Counted from the first letter of the stretch, positions 17,588 through 26,460 are shown. The stretch: 64,000 nt of DNA from CAJXVA01 sp963761755 (GCA_963761755.1 CAVXIC010000007.1:186001-250000); one strand, 5' to 3'. Numbers and translations are program-made. Notes: a model not told the origin generated them from the letters alone.

Positions 17588-18924
17588 GCGAGCGCCCCCA
17601 GTTCGCGGACCGCGGTCTCTCGCAGACGCGTCACGTAGTCGCCCAGCTTCGCCTCGTCCATGCACTCGACCATCACGCGCATCTTCTTCTCGGTGCCCGA
17701 GTACCGGACCAGCACCCGGCCCTCATCGCCGAGTTCTCGTTCGACCCCCCGGATCGTGCGACGCAGCGTCGGCAGGCGATCGATGGGGACCTTCGTGGGG
17801 ACGGCAAAGCTGCTGAGCTGCTGGGGCACCCGGCTCATCACGCGGGCCAGGCGCGACAGAGGACTGCCGGTGCGCCGCATGATGGTGAGCACCTGCAGCG
17901 CGGCGACCATCCCATCGCCGGTCGTTGCGTGGTCCAAGAACACGAGGTGCCCGGACTGCTCGCCGCCCAGGTTGCACCCGCCCGACCGCATCGCCTGCAC
18001 GACGTAGCGGTCGCCGACCGGCGTGCGCACCAGGGAGAGACCCACCTCGTCGAGGCTTCGCTCGAGCCCCAGGTTCGACATCACGGTCGCGACCACGGCA
18101 CCGCCCTTGAGCTCGCCCCGCTGGTGGAGGTCGCGCGCACACATCGCCATGATCGCATCGCCATCGACGATGGCCCCTTCCTCATCCGCGAAGATGCTGC
18201 GGTCGGCGTCGCCGTCCAACGCGATCCCGACGTGCGCCCCCGCCTCCCGCACCGCCTCGCACAGCGCCTGCGGATGGGTCGCGCCCACGCCGTCGTTGAT
18301 GTTGAGTCCGTCCGGAGACACCCCGCGGGGGATCACCGTCGCCCCGAGCTCCTCCAGCACGGTGGGGGCGATTTTGTAGGCGGCACCGTGGCTGCAATCG
18401 ATGACGATCTTCAGGCCCGTCAGGTCGTGCCCGGTCGGAAAGGCCTGCTTGAGCCGGGTGATGTAGCGGCCCGCCGCATCGTCGATGCGAAACGCCCGGC
18501 CGATCGACGCCCCTCGGGCGCGATGCTCATCCAGCGCGTCGCTGGCCATGTCGGCCTCGAGCTTGGCCTCGATCTCGTCGGGCAGCTTGTACCCCTGCGC
18601 GCCGAAGATCTTGATCCCGTTGTCGCCGTAGGGGTTGTGACTGGCCGAGATGACCACCCCCGCGACGGCGCGCATCGAGTGGGTGAGATAGGCGATGCCC
18701 GGCGTGGGGATGGGGCCCACCAGGAGCGCGGTGGCCCCCATCGCGGCCAGGCCCGAGGCGAGCGCGCTCTCGATCAGGTACCCCGACAGCCGCGTGTCCT
18801 TGCCGACGACCACGCGCCCGCCCAGCCCGAAGTGGGCCGCGACCGCCATCCCGACCCGCAGCGCCACCTCGGGCGTCATCGGGTAGACGTTCGCCTCGCC
18901 TCGAATCCCGTCGGTCCCGAACAT
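17584..18924 (-). CDS. glmM: Phosphoglucosamine mutase
   Basis: Interconverts glucosamine-6-phosphate and glucosamine-1-phosphate for UDP-GlcNAc, peptidoglycan and LPS synthesis. From ATG 18924 the protein opens MFGTDGIRGEANVYPMTPE and is 446 residues, the normal length. It has the phosphoserine loop GVVISASHNPYGDNGIKIFG, the metal loop ALDGDADRSIFADE, and the phosphate-binding RYSGTEKKMRVMVE. AAGGAGGTG lies about 9 bases before this ATG, a strong ribosome-binding site that settles the start against a longer upstream frame. In the cdaA-cdaR-glmM arrangement, GlmM is known in Firmicutes to interact with and inhibit CdaA; the same may hold here. Confidence 0.97.
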   Translation of the reverse strand: MFGTDGIRGEANVYPMTPEVALRVGMAVAAHFGLGGRVVVGKDTRLSGYLIESALASGLAAMGATALLVGPIPTPGIAYLTHSMRAVAGVVISASHNPYGDNGIKIFGAQGYKLPDEIEAKLEADMASDALDEHRARGASIGRAFRIDDAAGRYITRLKQAFPTGHDLTGLKIVIDCSHGAAYKIAPTVLEELGATVIPRGVSPDGLNINDGVGATHPQALCEAVREAGAHVGIALDGDADRSIFADEEGAIVDGDAIMAMCARDLHQRGELKGGAVVATVMSNLGLERSLDEVGLSLVRTPVGDRYVVQAMRSGGCNLGGEQSGHLVFLDHATTGDGMVAALQVLTIMRRTGSPLSRLARVMSRVPQQLSSFAVPTKVPIDRLPTLRRTIRGVERELGDEGRVLVRYSGTEKKMRVMVECMDEAKLGDYVTRLRETAVRELGALA

Positions 18925-19007
18925 GCGTCGGACACCTCCTTGGGCCGGTTGCGCCATGGCAACCCTTGTACCGTCGTCCGCGTGCACCCGCCAGGCTTGC
19001 GGCGCGT

Positions 19008-20021
19008 TCACACCGGTGGGACCTCCGGGGGTGCCGGCGGTGGTGGTAACAGCACCGCCTGCACCCCATGGTCGATCGACAACGCCGAGGCGACCGAGGA
19101 TGGGACGCCCTTCGCCCAGCCGAAGCGGAGTTCGACCACGCGGCCCATCTGGGTTTCGGTCCCCTCGGCCTTGGCGCTGTCCACGTTGGCCCGGGGCTCG
19201 ACCCTCGCCTCGACCGGGAACGCCAGCTCGAGCCCGTCGAGGGCGCGGAAGGACAAGCGGGGTCCAGAGACCTGAACCGTCACCGAATCCGGGATGGCCC
19301 CCGTGGGGTCCAGGCCCTCGGGCACCGGGACCGGCACGGTCAGCTCCCGCGTCTCCATGATCGGCTCGATCTGAACCCGAACCTCGACCCGGGCGGGGTT
19401 GCCCGGCTCGCTGACGAGGTCCACGTCACCGCCGGGCCGCACGACGACGAGCGACTGGGTCACCGTCGCGGTCCGCCCGGAGATCTCCAGCGGCTCGGTC
19501 CCCAACTGGGTGATCCCTTGGACCCGCGACCTGCCTCCCCGGACCACCCAGACGGGCGGGGTGACCGTCGTCCCGACCACCCGGTAGCCCTCGCCCACCT
19601 CGCCGAGCACGGCCGGAGCGATGCGCTTCTCGCTCTGGATGATCGGCTCGAAACGCAGATCGACATGCGGGTACTGAACCTCGGCGAGCACCACGCCCGA
19701 GGGCATCACGATGCTGGCGTGATCGACCTCGAGCGGTCCGGGAGTCGCCACGCGCAGGTCGAGCGCCGCGGTCCCCAGGTCGTAGTCCTGCAGCCGGTTC
19801 AGACGCGTCCACGGCCCTCGGACCTTGACCGTGATGCTCGGCGGCAGGTCGGTGAGCAGCACGCGCTGCGGATCCCCGACGACGCGCAGCGGAACCTCGA
19901 ACGTGCGGGTCACCTCGTCGCGCGTGAGCACGAACAGCATCGCCGCGAGGCCGATGGCGACGAGCTTGAGACCCCAGTTGCGCAGCAGCAGATCGGTGAG
20001 TACTTCGACCAGCCCGCGCAT
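19008..20021 (-). CDS. cdaR: YbbR-domain protein, CdaA regulator type
   Basis: 337 residues with one N-terminal membrane anchor (LKLVAIGLAAMLFVLTRDEV) followed by several YbbR-like beta modules, each with the recurring VPLRVVGDPQ... ITVKVRGP type pattern, and a Pro-rich end. YbbR proteins sit outside the membrane and modulate the diadenylate cyclase CdaA. The ATG overlaps the cdaA stop by one base (TGATG), and glmM follows 83 bases later. This reproduces the conserved cdaA-cdaR-glmM order. Confidence 0.9.
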   Translation of the reverse strand: MRGLVEVLTDLLLRNWGLKLVAIGLAAMLFVLTRDEVTRTFEVPLRVVGDPQRVLLTDLPPSITVKVRGPWTRLNRLQDYDLGTAALDLRVATPGPLEVDHASIVMPSGVVLAEVQYPHVDLRFEPIIQSEKRIAPAVLGEVGEGYRVVGTTVTPPVWVVRGGRSRVQGITQLGTEPLEISGRTATVTQSLVVVRPGGDVDLVSEPGNPARVEVRVQIEPIMETRELTVPVPVPEGLDPTGAIPDSVTVQVSGPRLSFRALDGLELAFPVEARVEPRANVDSAKAEGTETQMGRVVELRFGWAKGVPSSVASALSIDHGVQAVLLPPPPAPPEVPPV

Positions 20022-20974
20022 CAGCTCTTCTCCGCCGCGATCCGAGCCGCAGCCTTCGACATGTGGGTGGCCGATCGGCTGGCGCCATCGTCGGCCTTGG
20101 CGACGCTGGCAACCACCGAAGACTGCAGGAGTGGATCGATCTGCGCCGAGCTCGACGCGGACGCCACCAGCGTGGTCGAGGATGCCTCCGCGTCTTCGGC
20201 CTCGTCAGCGCGCGGGGTCGCGAGCCAGGTCTCGATGCGCTCTTGCAGGCCCGCAGAGTCCATCGGCTCCGAGATCAAGCCGCGGTGGGCGATGCGCAGC
20301 TCGCCGCGCTCCTCGCTGATGATGAGCACGAGACAGTCGGTCTCCTCGCTCACGCCGATCGCACCGCGGTGCCGCGTCCCGAACCGGGGGTCGAGCGTCT
20401 GCGCCGACAACGGCAGGATGACGCCCGCGCGCGTCATCCGGAAGTTCTCGACGAGGATCGCACCGTCGTGGGCCGTGTTCGCGGCATGGGGAATGCACAG
20501 CGCCACGAGCGTCTCGGCCTTGAGGGGTGCGTCGATCTCCGTCCCGACGCCGGTGGCGACGCTCATCACGTCGATGTCCCCTTGAAGCACCACCAACGCG
20601 CCGATGCGGGCCCGCCGGAGCCGTTCGAGCGCGGCGACGAGTTCGCCCATCGCCGACTGGGCCGCCTCCCGGCGGCTCGAGGGCAGGATCCGCTGCCCGA
20701 GGATCAGCAGCATGCGCCGTAGTTCCTGCTGGAAGACCACGATCAGCAGGATGATGATCGACTCGAAGAAGTACTTGAGCAGCGATGCCGAGGCGATGAG
20801 GTCGAGCTGACTGACGCCCCACGCCAGGAGCCCGAACACCGAAACGGCCACGAGCACGGGGACGGCTCGCGTTCCACGCACCACCTTGAGCAGGTGATAG
20901 ACGATGACGACGAGCAGCCCGAAGTCCAGGGCGTCGCGCCACGTCAGCGCTGCGAGCCACTCCTGCAGATTCAT
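20021..20974 (-). CDS. cdaA: Diadenylate cyclase (c-di-AMP synthase)
   Basis: Condenses two ATP into cyclic di-AMP. 317 residues. Three N-terminal membrane segments (residues about 15-75) are followed by the DAC domain with both signature motifs: the DGA motif in NTAHDGAIL and the RHR motif in FGTRHRGAIGVSEETDC. A C-terminal extension of about 50 Ala/Ser-rich residues follows the catalytic domain. The stop overlaps cdaR, and the ATG overlaps the folP stop (ATGA). Its presence shows c-di-AMP signalling in this organism, linked here to folate and wall-precursor genes. Confidence 0.96.
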   Translation of the reverse strand: MNLQEWLAALTWRDALDFGLLVVIVYHLLKVVRGTRAVPVLVAVSVFGLLAWGVSQLDLIASASLLKYFFESIIILLIVVFQQELRRMLLILGQRILPSSRREAAQSAMGELVAALERLRRARIGALVVLQGDIDVMSVATGVGTEIDAPLKAETLVALCIPHAANTAHDGAILVENFRMTRAGVILPLSAQTLDPRFGTRHRGAIGVSEETDCLVLIISEERGELRIAHRGLISEPMDSAGLQERIETWLATPRADEAEDAEASSTTLVASASSSAQIDPLLQSSVVASVAKADDGASRSATHMSKAAARIAAEKS

Positions 20975-21867
20975 GCGCGTGCCTCCTCGCGCGCGGAGGC
21001 CCGCTCGATCGCCTCGGCGACCGCAAGGGCCTGAACGGTCTCGGGCACGTCATGCACGCGGATTACGGACGCCCCGCGCTGCACGGCCACGACGGCCGCA
21101 GCCAGCGACCCTGGCAAGCGCTGCGCCGCCTCGCACGGCGTCACCGCGCCGATGAAGCTCTTTCGCGAGGCGCCGATCATCACCGGGACGCCCAGTTCGC
21201 GCTCGATCGACCCGGCGGAGGCGACCAGCGCCGCGCTCTGCTGGGGGCTCTTCCCGAAGCCGACGCCAGGATCGACGACGATCTGCGCCCTGGAGATCCC
21301 CGCAGCCAAGGCCCGCTGCACCGCTCGCCCCAGCTCGAAGGTCACCTCCGCCAACAGCCGTTCGAACGAGATCCGCGCCTGCATCGTCTGTGGATTCCCG
21401 CGAAGGTGTCCGATGACGACGCCCGCTCCGCGTCGCGCAACGACCTCGGCCATCGCGGGATCGTCGAGACCGGAGACATCGTTGACGATGACCGCACCGG
21501 CCTCCAGCGCGGCGTCGGCGACCTCGGCACGGCGCGTGTCCACGCTGATCGGCGCGTCGATGCCCTCGAGCGCGCCGATCGCCGCCGCGACCCGCTCGCG
21601 CTCCACGGCGGGGTCGACGGGCTCGGCGCCCGGACGCGTCGACTCCCCGCCGATGTCGAGCAGCCTCGCCCCGGCATCAACGGCGGCCGCGGCGGCGTGG
21701 CGGACCTTGGCTCGCAGGACGGACCCGTCGACCAGAAGCGTTCCGCCATCGTGGAAGCTGTCGGCGGTGACGTTGAGGACCGCCATCACCACGGGGTGGT
21801 CCAGAGACAACGAGCCTCCCGCATGCCTCCAGACACGCGCGCGCCTCTCGTCGGTGCTCTCGTCCAT
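20971..21867 (-). CDS. folP: Dihydropteroate synthase
   Basis: Joins p-aminobenzoate and dihydropterin pyrophosphate to form dihydropteroate in folate synthesis. 298 residues with MAVLNVTADSFHDGG, the pterin-binding LLDIGGESTRPGAE, VIVNDVSGL, VVDPGVGFGKSPQQ and IGASRKSFIG. The start at ATG 21867 was chosen over 21909, which adds 14 residues without family character. First gene of the coupled c-di-AMP/glmM run; the FHA regulator gene ends 53 bases upstream. Confidence 0.95.
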   Translation of the reverse strand: MDESTDERRARVWRHAGGSLSLDHPVVMAVLNVTADSFHDGGTLLVDGSVLRAKVRHAAAAAVDAGARLLDIGGESTRPGAEPVDPAVERERVAAAIGALEGIDAPISVDTRRAEVADAALEAGAVIVNDVSGLDDPAMAEVVARRGAGVVIGHLRGNPQTMQARISFERLLAEVTFELGRAVQRALAAGISRAQIVVDPGVGFGKSPQQSAALVASAGSIERELGVPVMIGASRKSFIGAVTPCEAAQRLPGSLAAAVVAVQRGASVIRVHDVPETVQALAVAEAIERASAREEARA

Positions 21868-21919
21868 GGCCGCCCCATGGTATCGCCCCCGAGCACCCCG
21901 CGCAGGCACGATGCTCGTC

Positions 21920-23293
21920 TCAGCGGCGCGCGAAGAGCTTCGCGTCGATCCCGTAGCGCCTCAGGAGCTTGTGCAGGTATTTGCGGTCCATGTCGGCCTC
22001 CCGCGCGGCGCGGGAGATGTTGCCCTCGGCGCGCTGGAGCAGCCACTGCAGGTAGGCTTCTTCGAACAGCTCCACTGCGCGCTCCTTCTGCTCCCTGAAC
22101 GTCAGCGTGGGGTCGAAGTCGACGGACTCCCGACCGCTTTGCACGCGCCGACCGGTGGTCACCAGGTCGATCACGCCGTCGGGCGACAGGTATGCGCTCC
22201 GTTCGACGACGTTCCGCAGCTCGCGAACGTTCCCCGGCCAGTCATAGCCGACCAAGCGCGCCATGGCGTCGGGGCCGGGCGCCTTCCACATGCCCGGCGG
22301 CAAGCGGCGCGAGAAGAACTCGATGAGGACCGGGATGTCGTCTCTGCGCTCCCGCAGGGGTGGCACCACCGCGGAGACGACCGCGAGGCGGAAATAGAGG
22401 TCCTCACGGAAGCCCCCGTCTTCGACCAGCCCCTTGAGCTCCTTGTGATTCGCGGCCAGCAATCGAATGTCGATGTCGACCTCGGTCGTGCCGCCAACCC
22501 TGCGCAGCCGGTTCGTCTCGAGCACGCGAAGAAGCTTGGACTGCAGGTCCTTGGGCAGCTCGGCGACCTCGTCGAGGAACACCGTCCCCCCCGTCCCCAG
22601 CTCGAGCGCGCCGGCCCGGACGCTCCCCCCCGGTGTCGGGGTCCCGCCGGGAACGGCCGGTCCCTCGCTGCCGAACAGCTCGGCCTCCAGCTGCTCCGTC
22701 GTCAGCGCTCCGCAGTCCACCACGACGTACGGGCCCTCTGTGCGGGGAGAGGCGAGGTGGACGGAGCGCGCGATGACGTCCTTGCCGGTCCCCGTCTCCC
22801 CCTCGAGCAGCACCGTGACGTCCGTCGGCGCGACGCGCTCGAGCACCCCGAAGATCTTGCGCATGGCCAAGCTCTTGCCGATGACCTCGCCGAATCGCTC
22901 CGCTTCCGAGGGAAGTAGCTCGGTCCTCGCATCGCGGGGCATGAAGCGCAGCTGAACCTTGCCGACGCCCAGGACATCCCCCGGCTTGAGGTAGGCATCG
23001 GTGACGCGGGCGCCACCGACGTAGCTTCCGTTGGTCGAGCCGCGATCGCGCAGGCGGTAGGCATCCCCTTCACGGCGAATCTCCGCGTGCACACGGCTGA
23101 CCGAGTCATCGGGCAGGACGACATCGCAGCTGCGTGACTTGCCGACGGTGATGGTTTCGGAGAGCACATCGATCTCTCGACCGCGGAACTCTCCGGTGAG
23201 GACGAGCAGGCGATAGCCGTTGTGGCGCAGCGGGTATGCGTCCGGCTGTACCGACGTCGCCTCTGCGGGATGGGGCTTCGGGTCCGCCACCAC
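21920..23293 (-). CDS. FHA-domain AAA+ enhancer-binding protein with degenerate GAFTGA loop
   Basis: 457 residues. FHA domain at about 40-120 (VGKSRSCDVVLPDDSVSRVH and RGSTNGSYVGG), phosphothreonine-binding. AAA+ sigma-54 activator domain at about 140-370 with Walker A EGETGTGKDV, Walker B GTVFLDEVAELP and arginine-finger region FREDLYFRLAVV. C-terminal Fis-type helix-turn-helix (GNISRAAREADMDRKYLHKL). The loop after ELFG that normally reads GAFTGA is instead EGPAVPGGTPTPGG, so canonical sigma-54 contact is doubtful. FHA replaces the usual response-regulator input, implying control by a Ser/Thr kinase. The start is one of two adjacent GTG codons. Confidence 0.92.
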   Translation of the reverse strand: MVADPKPHPAEATSVQPDAYPLRHNGYRLLVLTGEFRGREIDVLSETITVGKSRSCDVVLPDDSVSRVHAEIRREGDAYRLRDRGSTNGSYVGGARVTDAYLKPGDVLGVGKVQLRFMPRDARTELLPSEAERFGEVIGKSLAMRKIFGVLERVAPTDVTVLLEGETGTGKDVIARSVHLASPRTEGPYVVVDCGALTTEQLEAELFGSEGPAVPGGTPTPGGSVRAGALELGTGGTVFLDEVAELPKDLQSKLLRVLETNRLRRVGGTTEVDIDIRLLAANHKELKGLVEDGGFREDLYFRLAVVSAVVPPLRERRDDIPVLIEFFSRRLPPGMWKAPGPDAMARLVGYDWPGNVRELRNVVERSAYLSPDGVIDLVTTGRRVQSGRESVDFDPTLTFREQKERAVELFEEAYLQWLLQRAEGNISRAAREADMDRKYLHKLLRRYGIDAKLFARR

Positions 23294-23352
23294 CAGACGC
23301 TACCAGGACCAGGCTCGAACCGGGAGCGGGGTTGACCCTGGCGATGCGCACG

Positions 23353-23384
23353 AAAAAGGGGCGACGGACCTTCGTCCGCGCCCC
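23353..23384 (-). terminator. Rho-independent terminator of the small gene at 23428
   Basis: Read on the minus strand: arms 23384-23379/23363-23358 and 23378-23374/23369-23365 with one bulged base and a four-base loop, followed by TTTTT (23357-23353). It lies 43 bases after the 23428 stop and 60 bases before the FHA regulator start, separating the two genes. Confidence 0.88.
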
Positions 23385-23427
23385 TGATGGTTCTCCCGGG
23401 CCTGCGCCCTTGGGCTGAGCGAGGGTC

Positions 23428-23694
23428 TCAGATGTAGAAGTCGACGTCCGCGACGCCGCGGTCGGACCGGCGCGTGGTCTGCCCGTCAGGCTCCGACCCC
23501 TGCTGGGGCGCCTCGGAGATCGATGAGGGACGCTCCCGCGGCATCTCGAGCGTGAGCTCGAGCCGAGCGGGCTCGGACGCGCCGCGCCGCTTGCGCAACC
23601 GCGACGGAAGAGGCTTCGGTTTCGGGATGTGGAGCATGTTCATGGCACGCAGCCCCGCGGCGAGTCCGTCCGAGGACGACGCTGAAGGAGCCAT
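23428..23694 (-). CDS. Small basic protein of unknown function
   Basis: 88 residues from ATG 23694. ATG 23643, 23718 and 23790 are also in frame, but codons above 23694 lack the G/C-rich third positions of the rest. The product has a basic patch (IPKPKPLPSRLRKRRG), a Glu/Ser/Pro-rich middle and ends DRGVADVDFYI. No domain recognised; it could be a small nucleic-acid-binding or regulatory protein. A clear terminator just downstream and a candidate promoter upstream (23799-23826) support an independent transcript. Confidence 0.5.
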   Translation of the reverse strand: MAPSASSSDGLAAGLRAMNMLHIPKPKPLPSRLRKRRGASEPARLELTLEMPRERPSSISEAPQQGSEPDGQTTRRSDRGVADVDFYI

Positions 23695-23798
23695 GATTTC
23701 GCCACAACGCGGACTCATGTCCGATTTTTCCGCACATTTGGCCCAAGCCACGTGAGCGCGAAGCATCGGGTGCCGAGGAGATGCAGTCATCTGGACTT

Positions 23799-23826
23799 AG
23801 CGTAACGCGTGCGGCAGCCCACGCAA
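23799..23826 (-). promoter_or_regulatory. Candidate promoter for the small gene at 23428
   Basis: On the minus strand TTGCGT (23826-23821), a 16-base spacer, then TACGCT (23804-23799). It lies in the roughly 225-base non-coding stretch 23695-23920, which holds no other gene I can support. Confidence 0.35.
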
Positions 23827-23920
23827 GGGGGCGACACAAAGTGTCCTAGGGCGCCACGAAACGCTGTAGGGTGCCCGGTTTACCTCGACACACACTGCCC
23901 GAGCGAGCAGCCCGAAGCTG

Positions 23921-24595
23921 CTATCGGTCCGGAGACGCGGCCCCCGCCTCGCCCAGAAAGTCGACGATAACCCACTGATCTCCTTCGCGTTCGAGGTGGA
24001 CGACCTGGGTCGGTGAGACCTCGAAGGTCGCTTCATGGGCGTCGGCGACGATGGGCGCGCCCAGGTTCTCCGCGATGGCATCGCGAGCACCCCTGAGCAC
24101 ATCTGCGTACTCGCCTTCCGTCCACGCGGTTTGGAGATCGTCCGCAGACAATCCCATCCGGTAGCGCTTCGGGGCGAGCCGCAGGACGACGTCCCACCGC
24201 TGCGCACGCGTCGCCCAGACGAGGGCGCGAAGAGCATGTCGCGGGGTGTCCTGGGCGTAGGTCCAGGTCGGATCCTCCGCGAAGCGCCAGCCGCTGGCCG
24301 TCTGCACCACGTCGACGGGATAACCCGGGCCCAAGAAGATCACCGCCGTCGGCTCCACCGCGCGCGGCTTGTTCAGGGCCGCCTTCCACGGCCGGCGCGC
24401 GCCCTCGCCGACCACGCTCTGGACGTCCAGCCGGGCCCGCATGCCCGGCGCAGCTGTCGCAGCGACCGAGGACGCATCCCCTCGGCCCACGTCCCGACCC
24501 AGACGCGAGCTCGCGCGCTGCAGCTCGCGGGCGGTGTCGTGCCCACAACCGCCCAGCGCCAGCCACATGGACAGAATCGGAAAGACCGCGCGCAT
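23921..24595 (-). CDS. Putative lipoprotein upstream of the small-protein gene
   Basis: 224 residues starting MRAVFPILSMWLALGGC, a lipoprotein signal with lipobox Cys at 17. The mature part is helical at first (RELQRASSRLGRDV), then has a compact domain with FLGPGYPVDVVQTASGWRFA and a mid-region LVWATRAQRWDVVLRLAPKR. It ends with a strand pattern EREGDQWVIVDFLGE, like the small NTF2-like or DUF-type domains found in secreted proteins. No firm family. It starts 8 bases after the fabZ stop and so probably belongs to the skp-fabZ transcript. Confidence 0.78.
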   Translation of the reverse strand: MRAVFPILSMWLALGGCGHDTARELQRASSRLGRDVGRGDASSVAATAAPGMRARLDVQSVVGEGARRPWKAALNKPRAVEPTAVIFLGPGYPVDVVQTASGWRFAEDPTWTYAQDTPRHALRALVWATRAQRWDVVLRLAPKRYRMGLSADDLQTAWTEGEYADVLRGARDAIAENLGAPIVADAHEATFEVSPTQVVHLEREGDQWVIVDFLGEAGAASPDR

Positions 24596-24603
24596 CGACC
24601 GTC

Positions 24604-25065
24604 TCAACCGCCCTCGCCCTTCGACCCCTTGTCCTTGGGCTCGATCACCGCGGTGATTACGGCGCTGCTCTTGAGCTCGTCGCCGACGTAGCACTCCCCG
24701 CTGAACTTTCCGACCCGCCCCAGGCGCTCGGCCCTCACGCGGATCTGAAGCGTGTCTCCGGGCGCCACGACGCCGCGAAACTTCGCCTCCTTGATCCCGA
24801 TGAAGTAGCAGTGATGCAGCTGGGCATCGAAGCGCTTGGACTGGTGGGCCAGCACCACGGCAGCCTGCGCCATCGCCTCCACCTGGATGACCCCCGGAAG
24901 CACCGGGTGTCCGGGGAAGTGGCCCTGCAGGATTCCACTGCTCATCGAGACCATGTGTTCGGCCACGATCGCCTCGTCGGGCACCACCTCCAGCACGCGA
25001 TCGATGAACAGGAATGGGTAGCGGTGCGGAAGGATGGACTGGATCTCGGCTGCGTCGATCGCCAT
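24604..25065 (-). CDS. fabZ: 3-hydroxyacyl-[ACP] dehydratase
   Basis: Dehydrates beta-hydroxyacyl-ACP in fatty-acid elongation. 153 residues, with ILPHRYPFLFIDRVLEV at residues 11-27, the catalytic His loop GHFPGHPVLPGVIQVEAMAQ with the active Glu, and the closing GDTLQIRVRAERLGRVGKF. The hot-dog fold is the normal length, with a short charged tail (KDKGSKGEGG). It lies downstream of two skp-like genes and bamA, an order often seen near lpxD/lpxA, although no lpx gene is in the window. Confidence 0.96.
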   Translation of the reverse strand: MAIDAAEIQSILPHRYPFLFIDRVLEVVPDEAIVAEHMVSMSSGILQGHFPGHPVLPGVIQVEAMAQAAVVLAHQSKRFDAQLHHCYFIGIKEAKFRGVVAPGDTLQIRVRAERLGRVGKFSGECYVGDELKSSAVITAVIEPKDKGSKGEGG

Positions 25066-25089
25066 GAGCTTGAGGCCTGAAATGCAACA

Positions 25090-25125
25090 GGCCCACTCTC
25101 CGACGCGGTGGAAGGAGAATGGGCC
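25090..25125 (-). other. Intergenic hairpin between skp and fabZ
   Basis: Arms 25090-25101 and 25114-25125 pair 11 of 12 bases (GGCCCACTCTCC against GGAGAATGGGCC) around a 12-base loop. It lies 24 bases before the fabZ ATG. No T-run follows on the minus strand, so it is more likely an RNA-processing or stability element than a terminator. Confidence 0.6.
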
Positions 25126-25154
25126 CCGAGCATACAGAGGCGGTGTCGCCTGCG

Positions 25155-25697
25155 CTACTTGTGCTGAGCGTTGTACTTGGTGATGACCGCGCCGGTGATG
25201 TCCAACGCGTCCTGAGCGTAGATCACCGTCATCTGGTCGCGCACCAGCACCAGATCGACGCCGTCGCTCTTGGCCATGGTCGCCACGATCGCCTGGGCGT
25301 TGCGATACATCTTCTCGAGCAGCTTGTTGTGCTGCTCTCCGAGCTCCTGCTCGAGCGCGTAGAGCATGCTCTGGAGCTCCATCGACTCGCGCTGGAGCTT
25401 CTCTTGGGCGGCCATGAGCGACTGCCCCGACATCCCCTCGAGCTTGGCGGCGTCGGCCTCGAGCTGCTTGCGCTTCTTGTCGAGCTTGCCCTGCTTCGCC
25501 TTGGAGCTGGACTCGAGTTCCTTGCGAGCGCGCTTGCCCGCGACGGTTTCGTTGAGGACCCGCTGCATGTCCACCATGGCGAGCTTCTTGACCGCGGGGA
25601 CCTCGGCGTGAGCCTGCGAGACGGGAGCGAGCGCGGTGGTTCCCCCTACGAGGAGGGAGGCGGCAACGGTGAGGGCTTGAATGATTCGACGGGCCAT
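25155..25697 (-). CDS. skp: Skp/OmpH-family periplasmic chaperone (second copy)
   Basis: 180 residues: signal peptide ending PVSQAHAEVPA, then the conserved opening KLAMVDMQRVLNETVAGKRA, a long coiled coil (residues about 50-125, with LEADAAKLEGMSGQSLMAAQ) and a C-terminal VDLVLVRDQMTVIYAQDALD segment. Skp trimers hold unfolded outer-membrane proteins for the BAM complex. CAGGAG lies upstream of the ATG at 25697. It is preceded by a paralogue 21 bases away. Confidence 0.9.
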   Translation of the reverse strand: MARRIIQALTVAASLLVGGTTALAPVSQAHAEVPAVKKLAMVDMQRVLNETVAGKRARKELESSSKAKQGKLDKKRKQLEADAAKLEGMSGQSLMAAQEKLQRESMELQSMLYALEQELGEQHNKLLEKMYRNAQAIVATMAKSDGVDLVLVRDQMTVIYAQDALDITGAVITKYNAQHK

Positions 25698-25717
25698 GAG
25701 GGACTCCTGAGGTCGCA

Positions 25718-26254
25718 TCACTTGGTGTGCTTCTTGTCGTAGCGCACGATGATGCGGTTGGTGAGGTCGAGTTTGGGCGTGGAGTACAAAACGGTGAGCT
25801 CCGAGCGGACGAGCACGACTTGGACTCCCTCCTCGAGCGCCACCTGTTTCACGATGGCTGCGACCTTGGTGTAGATCTTCTCGGTGAGCAGAGCCTCCTT
25901 GTTGGCGACCTCCTCCTGGAGCTCCATGCCCAGCTGCTGAAGCTCGGCTTGGGAGCGCATGAGCTCTTGCTCGCGCTTTTGAAGCTCGGCCTGCGACAAC
26001 ATGCTGGCCTTCGCCTGGAGGTCTCGGATTCCGGCCTCGAGCTTCTTCGCCTTGGCGTCGAGCTTGGCTTGCCCCTTGGTGAAGGTGCGCTCGAGGTCCT
26101 GTTTCGCCGTGCGCCCCTCCTTTGTTTCCATCAGGCAGCGCTGCACGTCGACGATGGCAATTTTCTCGAGTTTGGGGACCGCAGCGACAGCGGTTGCCGG
26201 AGCGGCCCCAGCGAACAGGGCGGTCGCCAGGCAAAGGGTCAGAGCTCGACGCAT
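25718..26254 (-). CDS. skp: Skp/OmpH-family periplasmic chaperone (first copy)
   Basis: 178 residues, signal peptide ending AAPATAVAAVPKL, then KIAIVDVQRCLMETKEGRTA, a coiled coil with IRDLQAKASMLSQAELQKRE, and a C-terminal VQVVLVRSELTVLYSTPKLD that mirrors the downstream paralogue. A tandem duplication with clear divergence, so not recent. bamA ends 206 bases upstream on the same strand. That gap (26255-26460) holds no gene I can support, only GC-rich sequence. Confidence 0.9.
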   Translation of the reverse strand: MRRALTLCLATALFAGAAPATAVAAVPKLEKIAIVDVQRCLMETKEGRTAKQDLERTFTKGQAKLDAKAKKLEAGIRDLQAKASMLSQAELQKREQELMRSQAELQQLGMELQEEVANKEALLTEKIYTKVAAIVKQVALEEGVQVVLVRSELTVLYSTPKLDLTNRIIVRYDKKHTK

Positions 26255-26460
26255 GATGGGCACCTTAGTGGTTGGTCTACACGGCGGCAAGCGCCGTCGG
26301 GCCTGGGACGCCCCGTGCTTGGGACGCATTCACGGACGCTGCGCGGTTTCGTGGGACTTGCTCCACGGCCGGGCGGACCTCGGGGGCCGCGACGCCGCGA
26401 GCGCGGTGATCTGGGACACGTCGCCGGCCGCGGTCGGGGCGGACGTCCCCCAGACGTGCT

